NCBI RefSeq assembly: GCF_000719095.1
Contig: NZ_JOEH01000001.1
Span: forward strand, 372,001-436,000
Length of the DNA stretch: 64,000 bases
Direction of reading: 5' to 3'
Source of the DNA: Streptacidiphilus jeojiense
Lineage (GTDB): Bacteria > Actinomycetota > Actinomycetes > Streptomycetales > Streptomycetaceae
The position numbers and the translations under genes were made by a program. Shown in pieces: positions 41,480 to 50,261 of this stretch (position 1 is its first letter; each line of letters starts with the position of its first letter). Under the pieces are notes generated by a model. The model saw nothing but the letters and a program-made list of their open reading frames with translations, was not told the origin of the DNA and ran no database searches.

Positions 41480-43402
41480 GTGCATCACCGCAGGAGAAAC
41501 CGGGCACTCGCCGCGCTGACGGCAGTCGCTCTCGTCCCGCTCGGCCTCGGCCTGCTGGGCCGCAGCGCCAGTGCCGCCGCCACCAATCTGCTCACCAACG
41601 CCGGCTTCGAGACCGGGACGCTGTCCGGCTGGACCTGCGACACCGGCACCGCCTCGGTGGTCGGCTCCCCGGTGCACTCGGGCACCCATGCGCTGTCCGG
41701 GGTGCCGACGTCGTCCGCTGACGCCCAGTGCACCCAGACCGTCGCGGTGCTGCCCAACTCGACGTACACGCTGTCGGCCTACGTCGAGGGCCCCTACGTC
41801 TACCTCGGCGCCAACGGCTCCAGCTCCACCTGGACGCCGTCCGCGACCAGCTGGCAGCAGCTCAGCACCACGTTCACCACCGGCGCCGCGACCACCTCGA
41901 TCACCGTCTACCTGCACGGCTGGTACGGGCAGGGCGGCTACACGGCCGACGACGTGGTGCTCACCGGCCCCGGCGGCGGGGCGACCCCGACGCCCAGCGC
42001 CAGTGCGTCGGCCAGCGCCTCGGCCAGCCCCACGCCGAGCGCCAGTCCCACCGCGAGTTCGAGCCCGACCAGCAGCCCCACTCCGACACCCACCGCCACC
42101 GGGGGCACCGGCGGCACGGCCGCCTGGCACCCGAACTACCTGTCGATCGGGTCGGTCTACACCCCCGGCAGCACCGTCGACGCGTTCTTCACCACGCTCA
42201 AGTCGCACGGCAAGCTGCCGGACTACGGGTACGAGTACCTGATCGGCGGCGACTTCGCCAACTGGGCCACGACCACGACCACCATGGTCACCCACTCCGA
42301 GCAGTTCGGGATGACCCCGGTCCTGGTCGACTACGGCATGAACGGCAACATCGACGGCACCAGCGTCGACTACACCAACATGCAGAACGCGAGCTGGCTG
42401 ACCACCTACTTCCAGGCCCTCAAGTCCGCGGCCCAGGCCGCGCAGGCCGCCGCTCCCGGCAAGCCGGTCGGCTGGGTGATCGAGCCGGACATGCTCGGCT
42501 ACCTGCAGCAGAACTACGCGGCGCAGTACAACAACGACGCCGCCCAGTTCCCGGCCGCCACCAACGCCGCGTACTCCTCCGGCGTGCTGTCCAGCGGCAG
42601 CGACCCGGCCTTCGGCAACAACCTCAAGGGCCTGGTCCAGGCGATCAACTACGCCGTCAAGAAGTACGACCCGACCGCCTTCGTCGGCTGGCAGGTCAAC
42701 ACCTGGGGCGTCCGCGACGCACTCAAGGACACCGACACCCTGGGCTGGACCGCAGGTCAGCAGTCGGTGGTGAACACCGCCACCCAGGTGGCCGACTTCG
42801 TGAAGACGGCGGCCATCAACTACGACGCCGACTTCACCGCGTTCGACCAGTGGGGACAGGACTTCGGCATCCTGAACGACCCGAACCCGGCGGGCGACAT
42901 CCGCTACCTCAACGACGCGCACTGGACCAACTACCTGCTCTACGTGAAGACCATCCGCCAGTCGCTCGGACTGCCGGCCGTGCTGTGGCAACTGCCGACC
43001 GGCCACCTCAACTCGACCCTCACGGCCAGCCCGACCTACTGGAACGCCTCCGGGAAGTTCCCCGCCCTGGACGACGTCTCGGCCAACCGGGACGAGGACT
43101 CGGCGGCCACCTTCTTCTACGGGGACTCGTTCACCAGCAGCGGCAACAACCTCGCCTTCTACAGCAGCAACCCGGGCGCCGACCCCAAGGTGACCGTCAG
43201 CGGGTCCACCGTCACCTGGGGCTCGCACCTCCCGGAGGCGGCGGCGGACGGCGTGGTGGCCATCCTCTTCGGGGCGGGCACCGGCTCGGGCACCTACGGG
43301 GTGCCGGAGATGGTGGGCAGCTACCAGAGCGCCCCCAGCGACTACGACTACTGGGTCACCCGCACCCAGTCCTACCTGGCCGCACCGACCCCGCTGCCCT
43401 GA
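41480..43402 (+). CDS. Secreted CBM-linker-hydrolase of unclear family
   Basis: A 640-residue exported protein. GTG 41480 follows a perfect AGGAGG seven bases upstream and is preferred to ATG 41456. Signal peptide: residues 1-31 (to SASA). A CBM4/9-like jelly roll follows (about 33-167; NLLTNAGFETGTLSGWTC), then a Ser/Pro/Thr linker (about 168-212), then a catalytic-looking domain (about 213-640) with YLIGGDFANWATT, GWVIEPDMLGYLQ, VGWQVNTWG, VLWQLPTGHLNST and DYDYWVTRTQSYL. Exposed acids next to aromatics (WVIEPD, DQWGQD) are candidate active-site residues. I could not place it in GH5, GH6 or GH39. It is probably a plant-polymer hydrolase given its neighbours. Confidence 0.8.
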   Translation: MHHRRRNRALAALTAVALVPLGLGLLGRSASAAATNLLTNAGFETGTLSGWTCDTGTASVVGSPVHSGTHALSGVPTSSADAQCTQTVAVLPNSTYTLSAYVEGPYVYLGANGSSSTWTPSATSWQQLSTTFTTGAATTSITVYLHGWYGQGGYTADDVVLTGPGGGATPTPSASASASASASPTPSASPTASSSPTSSPTPTPTATGGTGGTAAWHPNYLSIGSVYTPGSTVDAFFTTLKSHGKLPDYGYEYLIGGDFANWATTTTTMVTHSEQFGMTPVLVDYGMNGNIDGTSVDYTNMQNASWLTTYFQALKSAAQAAQAAAPGKPVGWVIEPDMLGYLQQNYAAQYNNDAAQFPAATNAAYSSGVLSSGSDPAFGNNLKGLVQAINYAVKKYDPTAFVGWQVNTWGVRDALKDTDTLGWTAGQQSVVNTATQVADFVKTAAINYDADFTAFDQWGQDFGILNDPNPAGDIRYLNDAHWTNYLLYVKTIRQSLGLPAVLWQLPTGHLNSTLTASPTYWNASGKFPALDDVSANRDEDSAATFFYGDSFTSSGNNLAFYSSNPGADPKVTVSGSTVTWGSHLPEAAADGVVAILFGAGTGSGTYGVPEMVGSYQSAPSDYDYWVTRTQSYLAAPTPLP

Positions 43403-43433
43403 CCCCATCGCCCTGACCCCGCTGCACTGATCT

Positions 43434-43475
43434 GACGGCCCCTCCGCCGGACCCCGGTCCGCCGGAGGGGCCGTC
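43434..43475. terminator. Hairpin terminator after the CBM-hydrolase gene
   Basis: 20-base arms GACGGCCCCTCCGCCGGACC (43434-43453) against 43456-43475, one mismatch, starting 32 bases after the stop. The 368-base gap 43403-43770 contains this, the promoter and two operator-like palindromes of the GH54 gene, and nothing else visible. Confidence 0.8.
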
Positions 43476-43539
43476 AACTGCTGTGCGCAGCTTGGGATCC
43501 AGCTGTGTCGAGGCCTCACCTGGCGCGATGTCAGGTCGG

Positions 43540-43555
43540 ATGTGAGCGCTCACAT
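43540..43555. promoter_or_regulatory. LacI-type palindrome ATGTGAGCGCTCACAT upstream of GH54
   Basis: Perfect 16-base palindrome with a central GAGCGCTC, 17 bases in front of the -35 box. It recalls the CebR operator (TGGGAGCGCTCCCA) of Streptomyces but with TGTG in place of TGGG, so a CebR-related regulator is plausible. Confidence 0.7.
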
Positions 43556-43572
43556 TTGTTCTGTTGGAAACC

Positions 43573-43601
43573 TTGACGCAACCAAACGCCGGATCCATAG
43601 T
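43573..43601 (+). promoter_or_regulatory. Promoter of GH54 arabinofuranosidase gene
   Basis: TTGACG (43573-43578), 17 bases, CATAGT (43596-43601). One palindrome lies just upstream and another 72 bases downstream. The leader from here to the start codon would be about 160 bases. Confidence 0.6.
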
Positions 43602-43672
43602 GATGGCCATCGCGCCGCCTGCCATGCGCACTACATATCCCCCAGTCGACCACCCCTGCCTGCGGGAGAAAT

Positions 43673-43686
43673 TGTTAACGCTAACA
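43673..43686. promoter_or_regulatory. LacI-type palindrome TGTTAACGCTAACA in GH54 leader
   Basis: Arms TGTTA / TAACA with an off-symmetric CG core, 85 bases upstream of the start codon, in an AT-rich island. The form is that of LacI-family operators. It differs from both other operator types in this island, so a third regulator may act here. Confidence 0.6.
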
Positions 43687-43770
43687 TATCCGGCCGCCCT
43701 CGGCGGTCCGGCTCGTCGGCGCGGCCCCACCCCACCCAGCAAGGCCCACCGGAACGGAGAGTGGCCCACC

Positions 43771-45276
43771 GTGGACGTTCGGATGCGAGTTCGGCACCTG
43801 AGGAGAGCACTGCTGGCAGCGGGCGCCGCAATGGCGTTCCTGCTCGCCCTGCTGGCCGGCGCGATCAGCACGGCGGGGACGGCGCAGGCCGCCACCTCCC
43901 TGCCCTGTGACATCTACGCCGCCGCGGGCACGCCCTGCGTGGCCGCGCACAGCACCGTGCGGGCGCTCTTCGCCGCCTACAGCGGCTCGCTCTACCAGGT
44001 CAAGCGGGCCTCCGACAGCACCACCACCGACATCGGCACGCTGACCGCCGGCGGCTACGCCAACGCCGCCGCCCAGGACACCTTCTGCGCCAGTACCACC
44101 TGCACCATCACCGAGATCTACGACCAGACCTCCAAGCACAACAACCTCACCATCGAGGAAGCCGGTGGCAACGGCGGTGCCGATGTCGGCGCGATCGCCA
44201 ACGCGCTGCCGGTGACCGTCGGCGGTCACTCGGTCTACGGCGTCTTCGTCTCGGCCGGGGTCGGCTACCGCAACAACAGCACCAGCGGCGTGCCCACCGG
44301 CAGCACCGCCCAGGGCGCCTACATGGTCACCAGCGGCACGCATGTGAACGCCCGCTGCTGCTTCGACTACGGCAACGCGGAGACCTCCGGCGACGACACC
44401 GGCAACGGCCACATGGACGCCATCAACTTCGGCACCGAATGCTGGTTCTCGCCCTGCACCGGCTCCGGACCCTGGGTCCAGGCCGACCTGGAGAACGGCC
44501 TGTTCGCCGGCGGCAACGGCTCCAACACCGCCAACGCGGGCAACTCCAGCACCTTCGTCACCGCCCTGCTGAAGAACAACGGCACCACCACCTACGCCCT
44601 CAAGGGCGGCAACGCCCAGTCCGGATCCCTCACCACCTGGTACAACGGCGCCCTGCCCGACCTGGGCGGCTACACGCCGATGAGCCAGGAGGGCGCCATC
44701 GTGCTGGGCACCGGCGGCGACGACAGCAACGGGTCGGACGGCTCCTTCTTCGAGGGCGTGATGACCACCGGCTACCCGACCGACGCGGCCGACAACGCCG
44801 TCCAGGCCAACATCGTCTCGGTCGGCTACACCAGCCCGAGCAGCAGCTTCCCGGTCGCCGGGACCGCCTACCGGCTGACCAACACCAACAGCGGCAAGGT
44901 GCTGGACGCCGTCAACTGCGGTACTGCCAACGGGACCTCGATCGACCAGTGGGCGTCGCTGGGGAACACCTGCCAGCAGTGGAAGTTCACCAGCCTGGGC
45001 AGCAACCGCTACACCATCACCAACGTCAACAGCGGCACCGTCCTGGACTCGGTCAACTGCGGTTCCTCCAACGGGACCTCACTCGACCTCTGGGCCTCGC
45101 TCAGCAACCTCTGCCAGGAGTGGAACGTCACCAGGGTCGGCAGCAACTACACCATCTCCAACGTCGGCAACGGCATGGTGATGGACGTGAAGAACTGCGG
45201 GACCGCCAACGGCGTCGTGGTCCGGCAGTGGGCCCAGCTCGACAACACCTGCCAGCAGTGGACCATCGCGCCATGA
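43771..45276 (+). CDS. Secreted GH54 alpha-L-arabinofuranosidase with CBM13
   Basis: A 501-residue exported enzyme that removes arabinose side chains from arabinoxylan or arabinan. Signal peptide: residues 1-36 (to TAQA). The catalytic domain opens PCDIYAAAGTPCVAAHSTVRALFAAYSG and QVKRASDSTTTDIG, as in fungal AbfB enzymes, and has LGTGGDDSNGSDGSFFEGVMTTGYP (about 312-336) that contains the aspartate expected as acid/base. After residue 365 a ricin B-type CBM13 with three QxW repeats (DQWASLGNTCQQW, DLWASLSNLCQEW, RQWAQLDNTCQQW) replaces the fungal CBM42. GTG 43771 is chosen (GGAGAG nine bases upstream); ATG 43783 is an alternative. Confidence 0.93.
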   Translation: MDVRMRVRHLRRALLAAGAAMAFLLALLAGAISTAGTAQAATSLPCDIYAAAGTPCVAAHSTVRALFAAYSGSLYQVKRASDSTTTDIGTLTAGGYANAAAQDTFCASTTCTITEIYDQTSKHNNLTIEEAGGNGGADVGAIANALPVTVGGHSVYGVFVSAGVGYRNNSTSGVPTGSTAQGAYMVTSGTHVNARCCFDYGNAETSGDDTGNGHMDAINFGTECWFSPCTGSGPWVQADLENGLFAGGNGSNTANAGNSSTFVTALLKNNGTTTYALKGGNAQSGSLTTWYNGALPDLGGYTPMSQEGAIVLGTGGDDSNGSDGSFFEGVMTTGYPTDAADNAVQANIVSVGYTSPSSSFPVAGTAYRLTNTNSGKVLDAVNCGTANGTSIDQWASLGNTCQQWKFTSLGSNRYTITNVNSGTVLDSVNCGSSNGTSLDLWASLSNLCQEWNVTRVGSNYTISNVGNGMVMDVKNCGTANGVVVRQWAQLDNTCQQWTIAP

Positions 45277-45313
45277 CCTTCGCGCCCTGACCGGTAGGTA
45301 CAGCGCAGTGCAC

Positions 45314-45343
45314 GGCGCCCGCTGAGGGGTCTCAGCGGGCGCC
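45314..45343. terminator. Bidirectional terminator between GH54 and LysR genes
   Basis: 13-base perfect arms GGCGCCCGCTGAG / CTCAGCGGGCGCC with loop GGGT. The right arm overlaps the LysR stop codon (45332-45334), so it can act in both directions. Confidence 0.75.
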
Positions 45344-46219
45344 GCGGCCGCGTCGGACCTCGCGCAGCAGCGCCGCCGCGGCCGGGCTGACCGGATCGCC
45401 GGTGACCGAGACGGTCTGCCAGGGCGGCAGCGGTCCGGTCGGCCCGGCCAGCGGGAGGAAGCGGACCTGGTCGGTCTTGGCCGCGAAGGACTGCGGGACC
45501 AGGGCCACGCCCAGGCCGAAGGCCACCAGGTCCAGCAGCGAGTGCACATCGGTCACCTCCAGGGCGACCCGGCGGTCCACCCCGGCCGCGCCGAGCACCT
45601 GGTCGGCCAGGTCGCGGGTGCCCCAGTCCTGGTGGAAGTCGACGAACTGCTCCTGCCCCAGATCGGTCGGCTCGACGGCGGACCGCGTGGCCAGGGGGTG
45701 ATCGGGGCCGCAGGCCAGTACCAGCGGCTCGTCGGCGAGCGGCTCCACCAGTACGCCCTCGGGGCTGCCGGCCGGGCGGGAGACGAAGGCGAGGTCCAGC
45801 CGTCCGGTGCGGACCTCCTCGGTCAGCTCGTTGGACCCGCCCTGGCGCAGCCGGATCTCCAGTCCGGGGTACGCCGCGGAGAACCTGGCGAGCACCGCGG
45901 GCAGATGGACCACGTGCAGGCACTGCAGCGAGCCGATGGAGAGGCTGCCGCGGAGCAGGCCCTGGACCGCCGCGACCGCGTCCTTGGCGGCATGGCTCGC
46001 CGACAGCGCCCGCCGGGCCTCGACCAGCAGGGCCTGCCCGGCCGGGGTCACCTCGACCGAGCGGGTGCTGCGGAGGAACAGTGCGGCGCCCAACTCCCGT
46101 TCCAGCGTGCGGATCGAGGCCGACAGCCCGGACTGGGCCACCTGCAGCCGCTTGGCCGCCCGGGTGAAGTGGCGCTCCTCGGCGACGGCGACGAAGTACT
46201 CCAGCTGCCGCAGTTCCAT
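45332..46219 (-). CDS. LysR-family transcriptional regulator
   Basis: A 295-residue LysR protein. The winged HTH is MELRQLEYFVAVAEERHFTRAAKRLQVAQSGLSASIRTLERELGAALFLRSTRSVEVTPAG. The effector-binding domain follows (LSIGSLQCLHVVHLPAVLARFSAAYPGLEIRLRQGGS, RLDLAFVSRP, ACGPDHPLA). It is divergent from the aldo/keto reductase gene at 46346, with 126 bases between them, the usual layout for a LysR and its target. ATG 46219 is at the exact family start. The stop codon lies inside a terminator hairpin. The effector is unknown. Confidence 0.93.
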   Translation of the reverse strand: MELRQLEYFVAVAEERHFTRAAKRLQVAQSGLSASIRTLERELGAALFLRSTRSVEVTPAGQALLVEARRALSASHAAKDAVAAVQGLLRGSLSIGSLQCLHVVHLPAVLARFSAAYPGLEIRLRQGGSNELTEEVRTGRLDLAFVSRPAGSPEGVLVEPLADEPLVLACGPDHPLATRSAVEPTDLGQEQFVDFHQDWGTRDLADQVLGAAGVDRRVALEVTDVHSLLDLVAFGLGVALVPQSFAAKTDQVRFLPLAGPTGPLPPWQTVSVTGDPVSPAAAALLREVRRGRGAR

Positions 46220-46345
46220 GATTCATCACCCGCAGTGCTCAAAGGGATCAGCAACTTCTGTTGGACAGCTTAATGGCAGTGCCGCAGGCTGTTGGAGAAG
46301 CGCAGACAGTCCGTAGCACGCGCAAGACTCCCAGGAGGATCCTCC

Positions 46346-47206
46346 ATGCAGGCTCGCAGCATCGGTGACGTCCGGGTCGGCGCGATCGGCCTCGGCGGGA
46401 TGCCGATGTCGATCGAGGGACGGCCCGACGAGGAGCGCTCGGTGGCGACGATCCACGCCGCCCTCGACGCCGGCGTCACCCTGATCGACACCGCCGACGC
46501 CTACCACCTCACCGCCACCGACGTCGGCCACAACGAGACCCTGATCGCCCGTGCGGTGGCCGGCTACGGCGGCGACACCTCGGAGGTGCTGATCGCGACC
46601 AAGGGCGGCCACCTGCGCCCCGGCGACGGCTCCTGGACCCAGAACGGTTCGCCGGAGTACCTGAAGCGGGCCTGCGACGCCTCGCTGAAGCGGCTCGGGG
46701 TCGAGGCGATCGGCCTCTACCAGTTCCACCGCCCCGACCCGACGGTCCCCTACGCCGACTCGGTGGGCGCGATCCGCGACCTGCTGGACGCCGGGAAGAT
46801 CCGCTACGCCGGGATCTCCAACGCGAACCCCGAGCAGATCCGGCTGGCCAACGAGATCCTGGGCGGACGCCTGATCAGCGTGCAGAACCAGTTCTCGCCG
46901 GCGTTCCGCTCCAGCGAACCGGAGTTGGAGCTGTGCGCGGAGCTGGGCATCGCCTTCCTGCCCTGGAGCCCGCTCGGCGGCATCAGCAACGCGGGCCGGC
47001 TGGGGTCGCGGTTCGCCGCCTTCCAGCAGGTCGCGCAGGACCACGGGGTGAGCCCGCAGCAGGTCTGCCTGGCCTGGATGCTCGCCAAGGCGCCGGTGGT
47101 GATCCCGATCCCGGGTTCCTCGCGCCCCGAGACGATCCGCGACTCCGTCGCGTCGGCGGAACTGGAGCTATCCGCCGACGAGTTCAGCCGCCTCGACGCG
47201 GCCTGA
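46346..47206 (+). CDS. Aldo/keto reductase
   Basis: A 286-residue reductase with the full catalytic tetrad: Asp48 and Tyr53 (LIDTADAYHL), Lys86 (LIATKGG) and His128 (LYQFHRPDP). IPIPGSSRPETIRDS near the end binds the NADPH phosphate. ATG 46346 follows a perfect AGGAGG (seven bases), and an upstream in-frame ATG at 46292 is unsupported. It is the third aldo/keto reductase in the window and the closest in form to the AKR13-like oxidoreductases. It is probably controlled by the divergent LysR protein. The substrate is unknown. Confidence 0.92.
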   Translation: MQARSIGDVRVGAIGLGGMPMSIEGRPDEERSVATIHAALDAGVTLIDTADAYHLTATDVGHNETLIARAVAGYGGDTSEVLIATKGGHLRPGDGSWTQNGSPEYLKRACDASLKRLGVEAIGLYQFHRPDPTVPYADSVGAIRDLLDAGKIRYAGISNANPEQIRLANEILGGRLISVQNQFSPAFRSSEPELELCAELGIAFLPWSPLGGISNAGRLGSRFAAFQQVAQDHGVSPQQVCLAWMLAKAPVVIPIPGSSRPETIRDSVASAELELSADEFSRLDAA

Positions 47207-47252
47207 GACAGCCGGCCGTCCGACCGCAGCGACCGGACGGGCGGACCCGGCC

Positions 47253-47290
47253 GGCCCCCGGTGCCCCTTCCGAGGCGAGCACCGGGGGCC
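47253..47290. terminator. Bidirectional hairpin after AKR gene
   Basis: 12-base perfect arms GGCCCCCGGTGC (47253-47264) and 47279-47290 around 14 bases, followed by CTTCCCTC, between convergent stops at 47206 and 47309. Confidence 0.7.
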
Positions 47291-47308
47291 CTTCCCTCAG
47301 TTGCCCCC

Positions 47309-47980
47309 TCAGCCGAGCGGGATGTCCTTCTCCCGCAGCGCCTCCAGAACCCCGGCGTACATCCGGGCCTTGATGGTCCCCACCGTCGGGCCGGCCTTGG
47401 CTGCCTGCGGCCGGGCGATCTCGATCGCGGCCGTCCTGACCGTCTCCTCGTCCGCGGTGCGGTCCACCAGGCCGGCGGCCAGGGCGTCATGACCGCCGTA
47501 GCGGCGGGCGGTGACCATGGCCTCGTGCGCCGTCCGCGGGCTCAGCCGGGACTGGATCAGCGCGGACATCCCCACGCTGAACGGGATGTTGATCTCGGCC
47601 TCGGGCAGGCACCAGAAGCCGCGGTCGGCGCGCATCACCCGGAAGTCGTGCGCCAGCGAGAACATGGCGCCCGCCGCGAAGGTGTGCCCCTGCAGCGCGG
47701 CCACGGTGACCAGCGGCAGCGAGAGCACCCGCGCGAACAGCTCCTGCACCCCGGCCACGTACTCGCCGGCCTGGTCGGCGTGGGCGAACAGCCAGTCCAG
47801 GTCCAGGCCGTTGGAGAAGAACTTCCCGGTCGCGGTGGTCACCAGGGCTTTCGGCCCCTCGGCCTGCTCCACCTGGTCCAGCAGCGCACCGACCGCCGCC
47901 AGCCAGTCCGGGTGGAAGCGGTTCTCGTTGTCCCCGATGTCGAGGACGAAGACATCGTCCTGGCGGTCCAGCGTGGGCAT
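47309..47980 (-). CDS. Enoyl-CoA hydratase/isomerase family protein
   Basis: A 223-residue crotonase-fold protein. The oxyanion-hole segments are FSNGLDLDWL and ALQGHTFAAGAMFSLAHDFRVM, and LPEAEINIPF holds the glutamate that serves as base in delta3-delta2-enoyl-CoA isomerases (ECI type), while the second hydratase glutamate is not evident. The size (223) also fits the isomerase branch. ATG 47980 is preceded by GAGAGAAGGAACATCC. It lies 44 bases after the ribosomal-protection gene on the same strand and could share its transcript. The role is probably unsaturated fatty acid oxidation. Confidence 0.88.
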   Translation of the reverse strand: MPTLDRQDDVFVLDIGDNENRFHPDWLAAVGALLDQVEQAEGPKALVTTATGKFFSNGLDLDWLFAHADQAGEYVAGVQELFARVLSLPLVTVAALQGHTFAAGAMFSLAHDFRVMRADRGFWCLPEAEINIPFSVGMSALIQSRLSPRTAHEAMVTARRYGGHDALAAGLVDRTADEETVRTAAIEIARPQAAKAGPTVGTIKARMYAGVLEALREKDIPLG

Positions 47981-48024
47981 GGATGTTCCTTCTCTCGCTC
48001 CGGCCGTGGCAGCCGCATCGGCTA

Positions 48025-50079
48025 CTACTGGCCAGTAACAATAGTACGGACGAGGGAGCGGTCGGCGAGGAATCGCAGGTACTCGATCCGGTCCAGCGGA
48101 TTGCCGTCGAAGCGTTCACGCAGCGGCGCCGGACCGTGCACCGGCCGATCGGCGCCCGGTCCGGACCAGAGCGCGCCCTCGCCGCGGGTCAGCCCGGGCA
48201 GCGCCGCCGTCAGCTGTTGCACCGCCTGCGCCGGCAGTTCGGCGCCGATCAGCCAGGACGTGCCGTGCTGCACCGACCGGCCGATGTCGGCGCCGAGGGT
48301 GCCCAGCAGCCCCACCACGCCGCCGAGCAGGTCCGGCGGCACCTCGATCTCCACCGCCTGCCCCGGCTCGAAGACCCTGCTCCCGGCCGCCCTGAGCGCA
48401 CGCAGCAGCACCATCGGGGTGAGGTTGCGGAAGTCCGCCGCCGTGCTCACCGGCGAGGTGTAGCCGACCTCGGTCAGAGTGACCGTGCAGTCGGTCACCT
48501 CCCAGCCGTACAGCCCCTGTTCGAGGCAGCGCAGGACGGCCTCGTCCACCGCGCGGTGGAACGCCTGCGGCAGAGCCCCCCATTCGGTGTCGTCGACGAA
48601 GCGGACGCCGGAGCCGATCGGCGCCGGCTCCACCCGGAGCGCGACCGTGGCCCAGAAGTCATGGCCACCGCCGCGCTCGATCCCGATCCGCGCCTCCCCC
48701 GTGCCGACCGGGCGCTCCACGTGGACCGGGGTGATCGGCTCGAAGACCGGGGCGACCCCGAAGTCGCGGCGCAGGCGCTCGGCGACCACCTCGCGCTGCA
48801 CCGCGCCGTAGAGCAGCACGGACGTCGCCCCGCCGGCTGCGGGCCTGGTCCTGATCAGCGGGTCCTCGTCGGCGAGGCTCAGCAGTGCCGCGTGCAGCAG
48901 GGCCTTCTGGTCGGGCCGCTCGGGGCGGACCACGGTCTCGAGTCCGGGCGGCGCGAAGTGGAACCCCTCGGAGCTGCGGTCCCCCGCACCGGTCCGGTCG
49001 CCGATCCGGTCGCCGACCTGGACGGCGGACAGGCCGCGCACCCTGGCGATGCTGCCGGCCGTCAGTGATCGATCGTCAGAACGGCCCGGGACGGACCCCG
49101 GTGGACGGACGGTCTGCAGGCCGGTGACCCTGCCGCCGACGGTGTGCTCCGCCCCGCCGGGCCCGCGCCGCCGCAGGACGACCTGCTCCCGTTCGTGCAC
49201 CCGGCCCGAGAACAGGCGCAGGTAGGCGACCTTCTCCCCGGCCGGGGTCCGTTCCACCGCGAAGACCGTGCCGTCGGCCGGTGCGCCCGGGTCGGCGACC
49301 GGCGGTCGGAGCAGCGTCCTGATGCCGTCCGCGAGTTCGCGGGTCCCCTCGCCGGTGAGCGCCGAACCGAAGTACACCGGGTGCACCTGGCCGGCCGCGG
49401 TCTGCCGGAGCAGCACCTCGCGGAGGTCCGCCTCGGACGGGACCGATCCGTCGACCAGACGGGCCAGCAGGTCGTCGTCCTGCTCGGCGAGGACCTCGGC
49501 GGCCGCGACCCGCGCCTCCGGGTCCGCGAAGGACCGGGCCGTAGCCCGGGCAGCGGCCGTACCGGGGTCGGCCACCGTGCCCATCGGGACGATGTGCGGA
49601 GCGAGGCGGCTGCGGACGTCCGCGAGCAGGCCCTCGGGGCGGGCGCCCATCCGGTCGATCTTGTTGACGAAGATGAGTGTCGGCAGCTTCAGCTTCCGCA
49701 GCGACCGCATCAGCACCCGGGTCTGCGCCTGGACGCCCTCCACCGCGGACAGCACCACGACCGCGCCGTCCAGCACCGAGAGCGCGCGTTCCACTTCGGC
49801 GATGAAGTCGGGGTGGCCCGGGGTGTCGACCAGGTTGACCTGCAGGTCCGGCGCACCGTCGGCGTCGCCGCCGCGGAGGGCGAACGCGGCGACGGCCGAG
49901 CGGATGGTGATGCCGCGCTCGCGTTCCAGCTCACCGGAGTCGGTGCGGGTGCTGCCGGCGTCGACGCTGCCGAGTTCGGGGACGGCCCCGTTGTCGAACA
50001 GCAGCCGCTCGGTGAGGCTGGTCTTACCGGCGTCGATGTGGGCGAGAATGCCCAGGTTCAGGGTGTCGGGCGTCGTCAA
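48025..50079 (-). CDS. Tet(M)/OtrA-like ribosomal protection GTPase
   Basis: A 684-residue translational GTPase of the EF-G-like tetracycline-resistance group. G1 is AHIDAGKT (13-20), G2 RGITI, G3 DTPGH, G4 NKID. The domain IV/V block (ECP-type) GYTSPVSTAADFRNLTPMVLLRALRAAG is the signature of Tet(M)/Tet(O)/OtrA rather than EF-G. It could give self-resistance or protect ribosomes from an endogenous tetracycline; many Streptomyces carry such genes without making the drug. The start is TTG 50079, since LNLGILAHIDAGKT aligns with the Tet(M) N-terminus and GAGGAC lies seven bases upstream. No ATG occurs nearby in frame. A possible attenuator precedes it. Confidence 0.9.
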   Translation of the reverse strand: MTTPDTLNLGILAHIDAGKTSLTERLLFDNGAVPELGSVDAGSTRTDSGELERERGITIRSAVAAFALRGGDADGAPDLQVNLVDTPGHPDFIAEVERALSVLDGAVVVLSAVEGVQAQTRVLMRSLRKLKLPTLIFVNKIDRMGARPEGLLADVRSRLAPHIVPMGTVADPGTAAARATARSFADPEARVAAAEVLAEQDDDLLARLVDGSVPSEADLREVLLRQTAAGQVHPVYFGSALTGEGTRELADGIRTLLRPPVADPGAPADGTVFAVERTPAGEKVAYLRLFSGRVHEREQVVLRRRGPGGAEHTVGGRVTGLQTVRPPGSVPGRSDDRSLTAGSIARVRGLSAVQVGDRIGDRTGAGDRSSEGFHFAPPGLETVVRPERPDQKALLHAALLSLADEDPLIRTRPAAGGATSVLLYGAVQREVVAERLRRDFGVAPVFEPITPVHVERPVGTGEARIGIERGGGHDFWATVALRVEPAPIGSGVRFVDDTEWGALPQAFHRAVDEAVLRCLEQGLYGWEVTDCTVTLTEVGYTSPVSTAADFRNLTPMVLLRALRAAGSRVFEPGQAVEIEVPPDLLGGVVGLLGTLGADIGRSVQHGTSWLIGAELPAQAVQQLTAALPGLTRGEGALWSGPGADRPVHGPAPLRERFDGNPLDRIEYLRFLADRSLVRTIVTGQ

Positions 50080-50083
50080 AACG

Positions 50084-50171
50084 GTCCTCGGAAGAAGTCA
50101 GGGAAGGGGCACACAGCAACTCGACTGCTCCGAGGCCACGCCGCATCTTCGTACTCCCTGCTTCCGAGAAC
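50084..50171 (-). promoter_or_regulatory. Possible attenuator leader of the ribosomal-protection gene
   Basis: On the minus strand, GTTCTCGGAAG (50171-50161) can pair with CTTCCGAGGAC (50094-50084; ten Watson-Crick pairs and one G-U). The second arm contains the Shine-Dalgarno GAGGA of the TTG start at 50079, so the stem would hide it. The 66-base loop holds AGGGAG and an ATG (50146) of a short frame. A ribosome there would open the stem. No function is proven. Confidence 0.4.
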
Positions 50172-50261
50172 GTTGCGGAGGGACGCTACCGCAACCCTGC
50201 GCGCGGAGCACGGCATTAAACGGAGCGCCGCATTTGACGGCCGGCGGGGCAGACTGGGCGT

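Noticed and set aside
41480..43402. GH6 cellulase assignment
   Set aside because: The GH6 active-site blocks (YVVYDLPDRDC-type and the C-terminal aspartate motif) are not recognisable in the catalytic-looking domain.
50024..50146. Short frame in the leader of the ribosomal protection gene as a CDS
   Set aside because: 40 codons, overlaps the real gene out of frame, rich in Arg/Pro; kept only as part of a leader hypothesis.
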